Of a DNA stretch of 36,548 nucleotides, positions 8,906 to 18,784 are shown piece by piece (the stretch's first letter is position 1; every line of letters starts with the position of its first letter). The position numbers were made by a program, and so were the translations under genes. The stretch comes from an uncultured Scytonema sp. (lineage in GTDB: Bacteria; Cyanobacteriota; Cyanobacteriia; Cyanobacteriales; Nostocaceae): contig CALMVQ010000219.1 of NCBI GenBank assembly GCA_937873135.1, positions 1-36,548 on the forward strand, in the 5' to 3' direction. The notes below the pieces were generated by a model. It saw nothing but the letters and a program-made list of their open reading frames with translations, did no database searches and was not told the DNA's origin.

Positions 8906-10027
8906 TCAATCAAGTAATAGTTTTAGCTCCCTTACAAATTTATCTATTGGATCTTGAGGAATTACTTCTCGCACACTCACATATGCCTCTTTACCAATTT
9001 CATACCATGATTCTCTTCTTTGCCAAGCTCTCTCCATTGCATCATCCAGACACTCAGCTTTAGGTGCCATTGCCACAAAACCATTAATATTATCCTCGAC
9101 TAATTCTGTATTTCCTGCAACGTCAGTAACAATGCATAACCTGCCACATAGCATTGCTTCTACAACTGCTAGAGGCAAGCCTTCATACCTAGAAGGCAAA
9201 ATTAAGGCATGATGGTCAGCCCAGATAGCTTCAACATTATCTACAAAGCCACCGAACTTTACATTATCCAACTTCCATAAATCTTTTAAGCGTTTCAGGG
9301 TGTTTCGGTGAGAACCTTCTCCAAAAAGAGTGACTTCAATCGGTCTGCTTTTCCACTTTTGGGAGCGAAGTACCTCGAACAGTATGTCTTGCCCTTTACT
9401 ACCAGGTTCTAAGCGACCTACACACGCTAACTTCAGTACACCTTCATCTTTAGGCCATGATGGAGCCACGTTATAAGATACGTTGTATGGATTTCTAACA
9501 ATCTTGGCATTATTAAGTTCTATTGCCAGCTGCTTTACCGTAAGTTCCAAATTCCTCTGAGATACAAAAAAACATTTTTCAGCACTTACATAACCCTTTG
9601 CTGCAAAAGCAGCAAACTCATCAGATGGCCAATATTTTTCCGCTACAGCGTGAATAATAATAGCATAGGGAATATTTCTTCTTAAGCAGGCTTCCATCCA
9701 ACCTTTATCTTCATAACTGTATCCAAGGGAAATAACGACAAAATCTGGTTTGAATTTATTCAACCACTCTAAAAATAATTTATGTTTAAAAACTTTAAAA
9801 GTTAACTTGCCAATAATATTTTTATCATACCATCTACGTCCTATATAGCAACTTAACCGCTCCAGTTCCTGAATCTTTTTTGGAGTTTGCTTCCAACCTT
9901 TAACGTTGGCACCAATAGTAAAACCTTGAGTAGCCATTTTGATAGCAGTCTGTGACCATAATTCTTCACTACCTGCCCACTGTGTCGTATCATTAGTAGA
10001 AACAAAAGCAATCTTTTTCATAAACAA
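8906..10027 (-). CDS. GT4-family glycosyltransferase
   Basis: About 371-373 residues; MKKIAFVSTNDTTQWAGSEE is a natural start two residues inside the longest frame. This is a GT-B enzyme. The N-terminal loop WAGSEELWSQTA corresponds to the acceptor-side glycine loop, the C-terminal domain opens with LKLACVGRLEPGSKGQDIL near 199, and the nucleotide-sugar E-x7-E motif is EGLPLAVVEAMLCGRLC near 307-323. It lies 171 bp upstream of glf in transcription and 172 bp downstream of another GT4. It would add one sugar to the growing lipid-linked glycan. The sugar is not identifiable. Confidence 0.9.
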   Translation of the reverse strand: MFMKKIAFVSTNDTTQWAGSEELWSQTAIKMATQGFTIGANVKGWKQTPKKIQELERLSCYIGRRWYDKNIIGKLTFKVFKHKLFLEWLNKFKPDFVVISLGYSYEDKGWMEACLRRNIPYAIIIHAVAEKYWPSDEFAAFAAKGYVSAEKCFFVSQRNLELTVKQLAIELNNAKIVRNPYNVSYNVAPSWPKDEGVLKLACVGRLEPGSKGQDILFEVLRSQKWKSRPIEVTLFGEGSHRNTLKRLKDLWKLDNVKFGGFVDNVEAIWADHHALILPSRYEGLPLAVVEAMLCGRLCIVTDVAGNTELVEDNINGFVAMAPKAECLDDAMERAWQRRESWYEIGKEAYVSVREVIPQDPIDKFVRELKLLLD

Positions 10028-10199
10028 AATATTTTTGTTGATAAAAGTAGTTTATAAGTCATAGCTGGTAGTAGTAGTTATTACTACTATGATAGTTTCT
10101 TTAAACAGCAATTTCATTTTATATATTGGTTTCAAGACAAGTTTATTCAATAATAGTCTTGATACAGGCTTTGATAACGCGAGTGCAGGTATTTAAGGT

Positions 10200-11312
10200 C
10201 TACAACTTATAGGTAATAACCTTGGAATAAATATCCAATGTTTGAGAAGCGATTTTTTCCCAATTAAAGTTCTCTTCTACAAAGGATCGTGCTGCTGCAC
10301 CTCTTCTGTATTGCTCCTGTGGATCATCAATAAGCCTCATGACTGCCTCTAGCATTCCATTTACATCTCCAACTGGTAGTAAGTCAGCAAAGTTACTTCT
10401 AGTGTAATCAAGTAGCCCTCCTACATGATTAGAAACTACAGGTAAACCACAAGACATAGCTTCTAGAAGTGCATTATTGGCAGTACTATCATAAATTGGC
10501 AGCAATAATAGACTAGCTTGCTGATAAATTGTACGTAATTGTTCATCTGAGAGTTCCGCATACCACGCAACTTGTTCATGACGAGCAATTCTATATAATG
10601 CTGGATTATCTCGGCTATGCCTTGGCAAAATTATGTCAAATCTAATCTTTGGGTTTTGAACGATTACCCGATCTACAATCTCTGCAAGTGTCTGAATATC
10701 ACGTAACCAAGTCCCAGAAAAAACACAGCGTGGATATCTTTGAACTTTATTATGGTCTTCAATTTCAGGCTTAGGTTGAAAGAATGCAGTATCTACACCG
10801 TGGGGAACAAAAAAGACACGCCCAGGAAGGTACTGTTCAAAATACAAGACCTCCCTTTTTGCAAGAACGATTAAAGCATCCAAGCCAGCAATACTGTCTA
10901 CATAGCGATGCATCAAACGCCACCAGCTAGCTGGTTGATGAGCTGTACCTACAATCTTTAGAGATAGTCGTTGTTTCCAGTTCAGTAAAATCCCTAAATT
11001 TTCCTCTACATAATTCATGTGAAGTAAATCTGGTTTCTGGGTAATAGTCTTCCACAGAACTTCTAATTCAGCTAAAGTACTGGAAATGTCGTAGAATGAG
11101 GCAACTTTTGCTCCTTTACCTATACGTGAAAGAATTCTTCGGCTGCCTTTAGGAAGATTTTTCCCATGTTGTCTCCAGACACTAGAGTAGTTAACCGTAT
11201 CCATTTGCTTAATAGCCTCACAGACTTGGTCGTAGCCACTGTGATTCCCCATCCAGGGTAAACGTTGGCGCAGCCATAAAATTTTTGGTTTCATATTTTT
11301 AGAGTACTTCAC
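10200..11312 (-). CDS. GT4-family glycosyltransferase
   Basis: 370 residues of GT-B type; a start at the internal Met (MKPKILWLRQRLPWMGNHSG) is equally possible. The C-terminal domain shows RYPRCVFSGTWLRDIQTLAE for the donor-side strand and STANNALLEAMSCGLPVVSN for the conserved E-containing helix of GT4/GT1 enzymes, followed by the family end signature EENFNWEKIASQTLDIY. The first E of E-x7-E is replaced by a less typical YDSTANN segment, so donor handling may differ from the two neighbouring GT4 enzymes. It probably acts in chain assembly. Confidence 0.85.
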   Translation of the reverse strand: MKYSKNMKPKILWLRQRLPWMGNHSGYDQVCEAIKQMDTVNYSSVWRQHGKNLPKGSRRILSRIGKGAKVASFYDISSTLAELEVLWKTITQKPDLLHMNYVEENLGILLNWKQRLSLKIVGTAHQPASWWRLMHRYVDSIAGLDALIVLAKREVLYFEQYLPGRVFFVPHGVDTAFFQPKPEIEDHNKVQRYPRCVFSGTWLRDIQTLAEIVDRVIVQNPKIRFDIILPRHSRDNPALYRIARHEQVAWYAELSDEQLRTIYQQASLLLLPIYDSTANNALLEAMSCGLPVVSNHVGGLLDYTRSNFADLLPVGDVNGMLEAVMRLIDDPQEQYRRGAAARSFVEENFNWEKIASQTLDIYSKVITYKL

Positions 11313-11372
11313 TTCTTTTTTTCGGTAATCATACTTCCTGTTCCGTTACTATTCAGTTTTCGAGTCAAGCGA

Positions 11373-11590
11373 TCACGCCTTTAACCGATCATCAATGCCT
11401 AACTTTGGCAGTTGTACCGCTAATTCCTTAGCTGGCAGGCGCTCTTATTTAACCAGTTGGCTTTCCCATTCTGCCAGAGTAGGTATTTAATTCCCAATCG
11501 CATCGTACCAGCATGACAACAACCGCTCTATATGTTGATACGAACCTTGCCAGAGTTGTAATCCCTGTTGCATACTGGCAATCGCACCCT
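11373..11590 (-). pseudogene. decayed C-terminus of an Uma2-family (DUF820) nuclease
   Basis: The minus strand reads LQLWQGSYQHIERLLSCWYD, then AIGN-stop, IPTLAEWESQLVK-stop, ERLPAKELAVQLPKLGIDD, ending at TGA 11373-11375. This lines up with the intact Uma2 gene at 32266-32952, which has LGLWQGSYQETQG, then LRWYDVDGNWIPTADE at the same place. The 'KLxxLGIDxxx' ending is typical of long Uma2 tails. At least two in-frame stops and the absence of the nuclease core make it a relic. It sits between the WbsX gene downstream of rfbD and a GT4 gene. Confidence 0.7.
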
Positions 11591-11598
11591 TTGCTGAT

Positions 11599-12756
11599 TT
11601 ATGTACGCACTGTACCAACCAATTCAGATGATCTGGATAATATTTCAGTTTTTACTACCTCAAGATAAGCTGTGCCAAATTCTCGATCAGGCTCCAGATA
11701 ATTACCTTCAGCCCACTCATTCCAAGATTTAACAAATATGATTCTTTCTTCTGGCTCCATACTTGAGATCAGCGCTAGCCCATTTCTCAAGTTGCTTCTA
11801 AAAAGTTCAGGAGTGGAATTCTTGAATACAAGTCCATTTGCGCCACTTCTGGGTGTATTGTCCCAATTTGGAATAACGCTGGGAAAAAACTTTCTATTAG
11901 GAGGTACTTGAGGGAAAGCGTATTGGACTATCTGGCGGTAGTCATAAATTCTTGGAATAGAAAAGTGATCTCGCAGAAATTGCCTAAAGTCTTTCTTCAG
12001 AATTTTATTGGAAATTTTATCAATGAGCCTGCGTGGAATACGGCGCAAAATCTCTCCCGGAACATGGAGAGTGAGAGCATCAAATCCATCACTTTTATGG
12101 TCCCAAAATTCATTTGCTGTGATCCCTATGAAATAAATACCTGGAAGCCCTACTTCGTGTGCTAGATCACGCCAATGATCGCTAAACTCTTTTGGATCTG
12201 GCAATTTCTCCGGTTTAAACACTACAAAGACAGGTTTGCCATGTATTTTGATGTACCGCTCATCTGTAAAAGCGGGGAGTAAACTGTAGAAGTGAGCTTT
12301 ATAATCCTCTCTACCTGGGTAAGTTTGCTCCATCAGAATCTTGTTCGGGCTACCGTGCCATATTCCTGACCAAGTCTCGTTAGCCCATCCAAGGCAAAAG
12401 GGAAAATTAGGTTGACCTGACTTGAACACCTCGTTGAAGGGTCTTTCCAATATACGTCTGCCATTACCAAACCAGTAATGCCAGTAACAGAATCCTTCGA
12501 TACCGTACTCACGCGCTATTTCTGCCTGAGCAATGCGAGCCTCTGGCACTCGCAAGTCATAGAATCCTAAGTCTGCAGGTAGATGAGGTTGATAGTGACC
12601 TCGGAACAAGGGTTTAGCTTTGGTAACGTTTGTCCACTCAGTGAACCCCTTACCCCACCACGCGTCGTTTTCTGGAATGGGGTGATATTGAGGGAGATAA
12701 AAGGCGATCGCTCGAACTTTTGGTTTTAGGATGGTTGTCTCTAGAGTATTAAGCAT
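11599..12756 (-). CDS. WbsX-family GH99-like protein (first copy)
   Basis: 385 residues. It opens with the family hallmark AIAFYLPQYHPIPENDAWWG and continues GFTEWTNVTKAKPLF. A second signature is YGIEGFCYWHYWFGNGRRIL, and it ends with FVKSWNEWAEGNYLEPD. These define the WbsX/glycoside hydrolase 99-like family (PF14307), found in O-antigen and rhamnan clusters as separate proteins or as modules of large glycosyltransferases. The biochemical activity is not settled in general. It lies directly downstream of rfbD and has a paralogue at 16582-17673 on the other side of the rhamnose operon. A role in glycan assembly or trimming is inferred. Confidence 0.85.
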   Translation of the reverse strand: MLNTLETTILKPKVRAIAFYLPQYHPIPENDAWWGKGFTEWTNVTKAKPLFRGHYQPHLPADLGFYDLRVPEARIAQAEIAREYGIEGFCYWHYWFGNGRRILERPFNEVFKSGQPNFPFCLGWANETWSGIWHGSPNKILMEQTYPGREDYKAHFYSLLPAFTDERYIKIHGKPVFVVFKPEKLPDPKEFSDHWRDLAHEVGLPGIYFIGITANEFWDHKSDGFDALTLHVPGEILRRIPRRLIDKISNKILKKDFRQFLRDHFSIPRIYDYRQIVQYAFPQVPPNRKFFPSVIPNWDNTPRSGANGLVFKNSTPELFRSNLRNGLALISSMEPEERIIFVKSWNEWAEGNYLEPDREFGTAYLEVVKTEILSRSSELVGTVRT

Positions 12757-12909
12757 TAATTAATATCTTATTGTTGCTAGTTCTATCATTTAAATGAGAA
12801 CGCTCAAGATTAGTTGCTATGCCTTGTCAATATTTGGAGCTTCTTAACACTTACTTCTACGAAAATTTTCCTATAGATATCAGCATAAAAAACAAATTTA
12901 TTATGAACT

Positions 12910-13809
12910 TTATGAACCAAGCACTATCTCTAAACTTTTTTCCCAGCTTGGTAATGCTAACCCAAACGTTGTATATATTTTGTGAGTATCTAATGATGAA
13001 TAAGCTGGTCTTTTAGCTGGTGTGGGATACTGGTTTGAGGGGATTGGGATCAAGTTTTTAAGCTTCTGTTGACTGGGATTAGAGTCAAGTTCAAAAATTG
13101 CTTTGGCAAAGCCATACCAACTTGTTTGACCAGTCGCTGTTAGATGGTATATCCCACTGTTACTGCTCAAAAAACTAACCAAATCTTGTGTTCCTTGAGA
13201 TAGAATTTGTGCTGTAGATTGAGCAATCATCCGGCTCCAAGTTGGAGCGCCTACTTGGTCCTCCACAACTTTTAACTCTTCACGCTCCCGAGCCAATTTC
13301 AGCATCGTCAACAGAAAGTTTTTACCTCTCAAGCTATAGACCCAACTTGTTCTCAGGATTAAATGAGGTACGTCAACTGCTTGAATTGCCTTCTCACCAG
13401 CTAGTTTTGTTTTGCCATAGATATTTTGTGGATCAGGCTCATCTTGCTCTGTGTAAGGCAAAGCCTGACTACCGTTAAAAACGTAGTCGGTTGAATAATG
13501 AATGACTGCTGCACCTACTCGTTTTGCTTCCTCTGCAATCACACCAGGGGAAGTTCCATTGACAGTCATTGCCAATTCAGGTTCTGTCTCTGCCTTATCT
13601 ACAGCAGTATATGCGGCAGGATTAACAATTAAGTCAGGCTGAACTTCACGAATCACATGACGAATGGTGTCAGGCTGAGACAGATCCATGAGTAAACCAG
13701 GTGCGGAAACTTCACGTCCTACAGCAATGACTTTACCAACACTCATCAAAGTTCGTTGCAGTTCCCAACCAACTTGACCTGTGCTACCTGTCAGCAGTAT
13801 TTTGGTCAT
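12910..13809 (-). CDS. rfbD: dTDP-4-dehydrorhamnose reductase
   Basis: 299 residues, normal for RmlD. It has a short-chain dehydrogenase fold with the nucleotide motif TGSTGQVGWELQ near residue 7, the catalytic Thr-Tyr region YSTDYVFNGSQALPYTE, and the active-site Y-x3-K as YGKTKLAGEKA. The family's substrate segment SWVYSLRGKNFLLTMLKLA is also present. It catalyses NADPH-dependent reduction of dTDP-4-keto-L-rhamnose to dTDP-L-rhamnose in the cytosol. Its ATG overlaps the rfbC stop codon (ATGA), showing translational coupling. Confidence 0.96.
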   Translation of the reverse strand: MTKILLTGSTGQVGWELQRTLMSVGKVIAVGREVSAPGLLMDLSQPDTIRHVIREVQPDLIVNPAAYTAVDKAETEPELAMTVNGTSPGVIAEEAKRVGAAVIHYSTDYVFNGSQALPYTEQDEPDPQNIYGKTKLAGEKAIQAVDVPHLILRTSWVYSLRGKNFLLTMLKLAREREELKVVEDQVGAPTWSRMIAQSTAQILSQGTQDLVSFLSSNSGIYHLTATGQTSWYGFAKAIFELDSNPSQQKLKNLIPIPSNQYPTPAKRPAYSSLDTHKIYTTFGLALPSWEKSLEIVLGS

Positions 13810-14351
13810 GCAAACACCTCCGCCTCTTTCAAGAGCTTACCCGCTCGATCTTTTGCGGAGACAATAGGTTCTTGTTCCAGGCACCATGCGATCGCCAGAT
13901 CAGGATCGCACCACAGTAAGCTGCGTTCATGCTCTGGTGCGTAGTAGTCTGTCGTTTTATACAGAACCTCGGCGTATTCTGAAAGCACGACAAAACCGTG
14001 AGCAAATCCTGCTGGTATCCACAGTTGCTGTTTGTTTTTGGCGTTCAAACGAACACCGAGCCATTGACCGAAGTACTTAGAACTACTTCTTAAGTCCACA
14101 GCAACATCAAATACTTCACCAACTACAACTCTCACCAACTTGCCTTGAGGTTGTTTGATTTGATAGTGCAGACCGCGTAGGACATTTTTAGCTGAGCGAG
14201 AATGATTGTCTTGCACAAAGCGTTCTGTAATGTTGGCCTTTTCTAGCAAAACTCGCTCATTGTAACTTTCGTAAAAAAAGCCACGCTCATCTTCAAAAAC
14301 TCGCGGTTCAATTACCAATACATCGGGAATTTCAGTCTCAATAATCTTCAT
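13806..14351 (-). CDS. rfbC: dTDP-4-dehydrorhamnose 3,5-epimerase
   Basis: 181 residues, the standard RmlC length. It is a cupin with the family motifs [19 protein letters not shown] at the N-terminus, [20 protein letters not shown] containing the catalytic histidine, and [20 protein letters not shown]. It epimerises C3 and C5 of dTDP-4-keto-6-deoxyglucose. It overlaps rfbA upstream and rfbD downstream by four bases at ATGA junctions, so the three are certainly co-translated. Confidence 0.96.
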   Translation of the reverse strand: MKIIETEIPDVLVIEPRVFEDERGFFYESYNERVLLEKANITERFVQDNHSRSAKNVLRGLHYQIKQPQGKLVRVVVGEVFDVAVDLRSSSKYFGQWLGVRLNAKNKQQLWIPAGFAHGFVVLSEYAEVLYKTTDYYAPEHERSLLWCDPDLAIAWCLEQEPIVSAKDRAGKLLKEAEVFA

Positions 14352-15304
14352 AGTCCAACCCTCTCAGTTTCTGTCAGTTCTTGCTTGAAGCCATTTGCCA
14401 ATGCCACGGGCTCAATCTGCTGAATCTGAGCAGTGCGATCGCCATCAATGATGTCCATGAGGTAACGTCCATAGCTGCTTTTAGCTAATGGTTGAGCGAG
14501 TTGATAGAGTTGGTTCGCATCAATATATCCTTGGCAGTAAGCAATTTCTTCGATACAAGCTATTTTTAAACCCTGTCGTTGTTCCAAGGTTTGAATAAAG
14601 CTTGCAGCTTGGTGAAGGGATTCATGAGTTCCCGTGTCTAACCAAGCATAGCCTCGACCTAAAAGCTCAACTTTCAGTTGTCTTTGACCGAGATAAACCT
14701 TGCTCAAGTCAGTAATTTCTAGCTCATTGCGGACTGAGGGCTTGAGATGGGCAGCAATTTCTGAAACCTGAGAATCGTAGAAATAAATACCCGGTACAGC
14801 ATAATTAGACTTGGGAATGCTAGGTTTTTCCTCTAAACTCACGACCTGCCCTGTGGCATCAAATTCAACCACTCCATAATGCTGGGGTTCAGCGACTCGA
14901 TAACCAAAAATGAGTGCGCCTTCACGCAACTGGGCTGCACGAGTCAGCACCTCAACGAAACCATGGCCGTAGAAAAGGTTATCACCCAAAACTAAGCACA
15001 CAGAGTCGTTACCGATAAAATCTTTGCCCAAAATAAAAGCTTGTGCCAAGCCTTCTGGTCGTGGTTGCTCAACATAACTAAACTTTAGACCCCACTGGCT
15101 TCCATCCTGCAAAAGTTCTTGAAACAGAGGTAGGTGGGCGGGTGTAGAGATAATGAGGATGTCACGAATCCCAGCCAACATCAAAGTAGACAAGGGGTAG
15201 TAAATCATCGGCTTATCATAAACAGGCATTAGCTGTTTGCTAACGACCTGAGTTAGAGGGTATAGCCGTGTACCACTACCACCTGCGAGAATAATGCCTT
15301 TCAT
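14348..15304 (-). CDS. rfbA: glucose-1-phosphate thymidylyltransferase
   Basis: 318 residues. The nucleotidyltransferase signature [20 protein letters not shown] opens the protein, followed by the substrate segments [31 protein letters not shown] and [12 protein letters not shown]. It makes dTDP-glucose from dTTP and glucose-1-phosphate, the first step of rhamnose synthesis. It is about 25 residues longer than typical RmlA (about 290-295); the extra tail after ...[14 protein letters not shown] contains no motif I recognise. It is separated from rfbB by 96 bp, which holds a short GATTTTG-type direct repeat near 15331-15352. Confidence 0.96.
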   Translation of the reverse strand: MKGIILAGGSGTRLYPLTQVVSKQLMPVYDKPMIYYPLSTLMLAGIRDILIISTPAHLPLFQELLQDGSQWGLKFSYVEQPRPEGLAQAFILGKDFIGNDSVCLVLGDNLFYGHGFVEVLTRAAQLREGALIFGYRVAEPQHYGVVEFDATGQVVSLEEKPSIPKSNYAVPGIYFYDSQVSEIAAHLKPSVRNELEITDLSKVYLGQRQLKVELLGRGYAWLDTGTHESLHQAASFIQTLEQRQGLKIACIEEIAYCQGYIDANQLYQLAQPLAKSSYGRYLMDIIDGDRTAQIQQIEPVALANGFKQELTETERVGL

Positions 15305-15400
15305 CGTTGACTCCTCATTCCATTTTAGATTTTGGATTTTGGATTGTATTTAGCAGCTGTTTCATCAACTCAAAATGGTATCAGTTGGTTTTGATGGTCG

Positions 15401-16480
15401 TTAATGTGATAACGCCACTTTTCTTTCACCATAATTTTGCTGAATCCAAGTTTGGTAAGTCCCTGATTGAACTTGCTCGACCCAAGTTGGATTTTTTAAG
15501 TACCACTGAATAGTCTTAATCAAACCACTATCAAAGTTTTCCTTTGGTTCCCAACCCAAATCCCGTTTGATTTTACTACAATCAATTGCATATCGGCGGT
15601 CGTGTCCGGGACGGTCTTTAACAAAAGTAATCAGCAAGGAGTGGCGATTGGATTTGGGAGCTAACTCGTCGAGAATTGCACAAATTTTCTCGACAACGGT
15701 GAGGTTTGCCTGTTCGTTGTTACCACCAATATTGTAAGTTTCACCAATTCTGCTACGTTGTAGAACCTGGTATATAGCTTCGCAGTGATCCTCGACATAT
15801 AACCAGTCTCTCACATTTTGTCCATCGCCGTATATTGGTAAAGGCTTACCATTCAAAGCATTGAGAATTATTAGGGGAATTAGTTTTTCGGGAAATTGGC
15901 GGGGACCGTAGTTGTTGGAGCAGTTAGTTGTTAAAGTGGGGAAACCATAGGTATGATAGTAGGCTCGTATAAGGTGGTCAGACCCGGCTTTTGAGGCAGC
16001 ATAGGGACTGTTGGGAGCATACGGGGTATCTTCCCGAAAAGCTGGATCTGTTGGACCTAATGAGCCGTATACTTCATCTGTAGACACATGCAAAAAACGG
16101 AATTGCGATCGCTTTTCTATGGACAATTTTTCCCAGTAAGCTTTGCTAGCTTCCAAGAGTTGGAATGTTCCCAATACATTCGTTTGAATAAAATCCTGGG
16201 GACTGAGAATTGAGCGATCAACATGGCTCTCAGCAGCAAAGTTAATAATTGCGTCTGGTTGGTACTGCTCTAGAAGATTTCGTAATAGTTCAAGATCGCC
16301 AATGTCTCCAAGGACAAAATGATATCCAGGATCGTCCTGCAATTCAGCTAAGGTTTGAGGATTGCTGGCGTAGGTCAACTTATCTAAATTGACAATGTTA
16401 GCCCACTGTTCTTCTCTAGCTTTCAAGATGAAGTTAGAACCGATAAAACCTACTCCACCTGTTACCAAAAATGTTTGCAT
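15401..16480 (-). CDS. rfbB: dTDP-glucose 4,6-dehydratase
   Basis: 359 residues, the normal RmlB length. It is an extended SDR with NAD motif [11 protein letters not shown] (usually TGGAGFIGS), the catalytic [11 protein letters not shown] region and the active-site [11 protein letters not shown] (Y-x3-K), plus [18 protein letters not shown] and [13 protein letters not shown] segments typical of RmlB. It dehydrates dTDP-glucose to dTDP-4-keto-6-deoxyglucose. It is the first gene of the rhamnose operon in the direction of transcription, and a WbsX gene ends 101 bp upstream. Confidence 0.97.
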   Translation of the reverse strand: MQTFLVTGGVGFIGSNFILKAREEQWANIVNLDKLTYASNPQTLAELQDDPGYHFVLGDIGDLELLRNLLEQYQPDAIINFAAESHVDRSILSPQDFIQTNVLGTFQLLEASKAYWEKLSIEKRSQFRFLHVSTDEVYGSLGPTDPAFREDTPYAPNSPYAASKAGSDHLIRAYYHTYGFPTLTTNCSNNYGPRQFPEKLIPLIILNALNGKPLPIYGDGQNVRDWLYVEDHCEAIYQVLQRSRIGETYNIGGNNEQANLTVVEKICAILDELAPKSNRHSLLITFVKDRPGHDRRYAIDCSKIKRDLGWEPKENFDSGLIKTIQWYLKNPTWVEQVQSGTYQTWIQQNYGERKVALSH

Positions 16481-16581
16481 CTTTCTCGTTTCTAAAATAA
16501 CTAATCAGGACTTGAGTCACTTGGGATTTTGCGATCGCCTCTACTCCCGTCTTCACCTTTCATTTTCAAGTTGATCGAATA

Positions 16582-17673
16582 CTAAGTTGACGACATAGCT
16601 CGATACGTTGCTTCTAGATAAGCATGTCCCCATTTCTGACAGGGTTCTAAGTGATTACCCTCAGCCCACTCGTTCCAGGCGTTGATAAAAATAATTTTTT
16701 CGTTAGAGTCGTTAGATAGAGTCTTTTTCACAACTTCTGTCAACCAACGTTCGTAGGCTTCTGGTGTGGAGTTTTGCAGAATTATTGCATCAGTTTTGCG
16801 ACGTGCAGAATTGTCCCAAGATGGAGTCACGCAGGGAAAGCGCTTATAGTCTGGGGTTGGTTTTGCCAGCATTCGTTCAACAACAGTTTTGTACTCATAA
16901 ATATTGTTCTCTGCATTAGCCTTCTTAGCCAGTCCTAGCTTCCTTGCGAATTTCCAGTACAGACCTCTCTGCAGTGGCGAACCCAACAGTTGCCAGTCAG
17001 GCTGGAACTCTACACTTGCATCAAACCCTACTACACTCGGATCGCCATGTTCCTCAGAAATACTTTCAACTTGGCAGAGAAAAATATCGCCGATTCCTAA
17101 TTTGTGTGCTTCTTCGCGCCAGGTTTTGGCCGTTTTGAGCGGATCGGGAGATCTGGCTATGCGGTAAACCAGAAATAACGGTTTGCCGTCAACCCGAATG
17201 TAGCGGGGATCTTGGAAAGCTTGAGCAAGCCACTGCATATGCAGTCTATCGTCTTCCTCGCTATAAACTTGCTCCATCAAAATTTCACGTTCTAATCCAT
17301 CCCAGCGTCGAGTCCAGTTTTCATTCGCCCAACACAGACAGAAGGGGAAATCTGGCTTTCCTGAAGCTAGTATATCATTAAAGGGACGTTCTAATAAGCG
17401 CTTGCCATTGAACCAGTAGTGGTAGTAGCAAAAACCAGAAATTCCATAAGCTTTTGCTAAGTCTACCTGAGCTTGACGAGCCTCTGGCAATCGTAAATCG
17501 TAAAAGCCCAAATCAGCAGGAAGTTGGGGTTGATAATGACCAGGATATAAAGGTTTTGCTTTAGTGACATTAGTCCATTCAGTAAAGCCCTTACCCCACC
17601 AGGCATCGTTCTCTGGGATGGGATGATATTGAGGAAGGTAAAAGGCTATTGTTTTCAATTCATCTATACTCAT
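16582..17673 (-). CDS. WbsX-family GH99-like protein (second copy)
   Basis: 363 residues with the same ordered signatures as the copy at 11599-12756: TIAFYLPQYHPIPENDAWWG, GFTEWTNVTKAKPLYPGHYQ, YGISGFCYYHYWFNGKRLL, then FINAWNEWAEGNHLEPC near the end. Similarity is highest in the first 130 residues. The middle differs: this copy has NWTRRWDGLEREILMEQVYS, where the other has TWSGIWHGSPNKILMEQTYP. The two copies bracket rfbBACD. Divergence in the middle suggests different substrates rather than a recent duplication. A function in rhamnose-containing glycan assembly is inferred from context. Confidence 0.85.
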   Translation of the reverse strand: MSIDELKTIAFYLPQYHPIPENDAWWGKGFTEWTNVTKAKPLYPGHYQPQLPADLGFYDLRLPEARQAQVDLAKAYGISGFCYYHYWFNGKRLLERPFNDILASGKPDFPFCLCWANENWTRRWDGLEREILMEQVYSEEDDRLHMQWLAQAFQDPRYIRVDGKPLFLVYRIARSPDPLKTAKTWREEAHKLGIGDIFLCQVESISEEHGDPSVVGFDASVEFQPDWQLLGSPLQRGLYWKFARKLGLAKKANAENNIYEYKTVVERMLAKPTPDYKRFPCVTPSWDNSARRKTDAIILQNSTPEAYERWLTEVVKKTLSNDSNEKIIFINAWNEWAEGNHLEPCQKWGHAYLEATYRAMSST

Positions 17674-17899
17674 GAAACACCTTAAATTTAGTTTTTACCT
17701 TCAAATTTACGAATATAGCTTTCATTTTTCAGACTTTCTACTTATAAAAACTTCAAACAATTAGGAAGATATTCAAGTAGTGAGCTTGTATTCATCAAAG
17801 ACATACTTACTAATCTTTTTACATAAAATTAATTAACACAGGCTAAACTTGTAATCAGACAGATTCTCTAGTTTACTAAATTAAGTAATTATTGTATCT

Positions 17900-18628
17900 T
17901 TAATAAGATTTATAACGTGCTACAACAGCGAACTGTAAATATCGCATATCTTCTATATGATTGCAGAAAAGCAAATTTAAAAATTTAAATTTTCTAACTC
18001 GATGTGGGTGTTCTTTTTCTAGTGGATTAATACCTTCAATGGACTCAACACAATATTCCAAGATCTCAAAAGTTGATAGTATACTTTTACGAGTAAAAAA
18101 GCGCAGATGTGTTCTATCCAAAATGCCATGCTCAGTGTATTTCCAGTCTCTATGAACTAGTAGTTTCCAAATGTTATCGAAGTAGCGAACATTTGGGATA
18201 GAAGCAACAACTGTTCCTCCATCTCTCAGTAGTTCCTTTGAATAAATTAATGCACTGTAAGGATCAACTAAATGCTCCAATACGTCATTGAAGACAATAC
18301 AATCAAATTTACGATTGGGAAGATTTAAGCTTTTGTCAAAAGCACCACAGATAACTTTATCCAATTTCTGAGCAGCAATTGATGCAGCATATTCATTTAT
18401 TTCTACTCCCCATACCTCAACAGAGCGTTTTTCCTTTAAAAGCTGACCAAAGCTACCAACAGCACAGCCAACATCAAGAATAATTGATGCCTCTTGAGGT
18501 ATATAATTTAACATTTCATGACGTTCTTTTTCAAAGTATGATTCAAAATCATTTGAATCATACTTATTTGCTATAGCTTCAATCGCTCGCTTTTCACTAT
18601 TCATCATAATTTGACCGTGTTTAGACAA
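17900..18628 (-). CDS. SAM-dependent methyltransferase (Methyltransf_23 type)
   Basis: 242 residues; a start at Met8 or Met9 (MNSEKRAIEAIANKY) is possible. SAM motif I is ASIILDVGCAVGSFGQLLKE near residues 54-73, an acidic strand end follows (VWGVEINEYAA), and the post-motif segment FDCIVFNDVLEHLVDPYSAL is the usual motif II/III of UbiG-like enzymes. The second half (VRYFDNIWKLLVHRDWKYTE...GILDRTHLRFFT) is typical of methyltransferases in glycan clusters. It lies 156 bp downstream of wzt. I infer that it methylates a sugar, possibly the non-reducing end read by the Wzt C-terminal domain. Confidence 0.87.
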   Translation of the reverse strand: MSKHGQIMMNSEKRAIEAIANKYDSNDFESYFEKERHEMLNYIPQEASIILDVGCAVGSFGQLLKEKRSVEVWGVEINEYAASIAAQKLDKVICGAFDKSLNLPNRKFDCIVFNDVLEHLVDPYSALIYSKELLRDGGTVVASIPNVRYFDNIWKLLVHRDWKYTEHGILDRTHLRFFTRKSILSTFEILEYCVESIEGINPLEKEHPHRVRKFKFLNLLFCNHIEDMRYLQFAVVARYKSY

Positions 18629-18784
18629 TTAATAGTAAGGAACTAGAGAAAAATCTGAGAAAAATCAATAAATGATAAATTGTAGTGCTTATGTATTTAT
18701 AATGTGGCTTTTGGGTTTTACGAGGGGAAACTGGAAACTTATTCTCTGTTCTTCTTTTGCTGACTTAGTTAGCGAGAATTGTCA

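Noticed and set aside
12819-13016. 65-residue plus-strand frame near the rfbD 3' end
   Set aside because: It overlaps rfbD antisense and has the AT-rich composition of chance frames.
15331-15352. GATTTTG heptamer repeat between rfbA and rfbB as a regulatory element
   Set aside because: Short heptamer tracts of this kind are common in cyanobacterial spacers and nothing here ties them to regulation.
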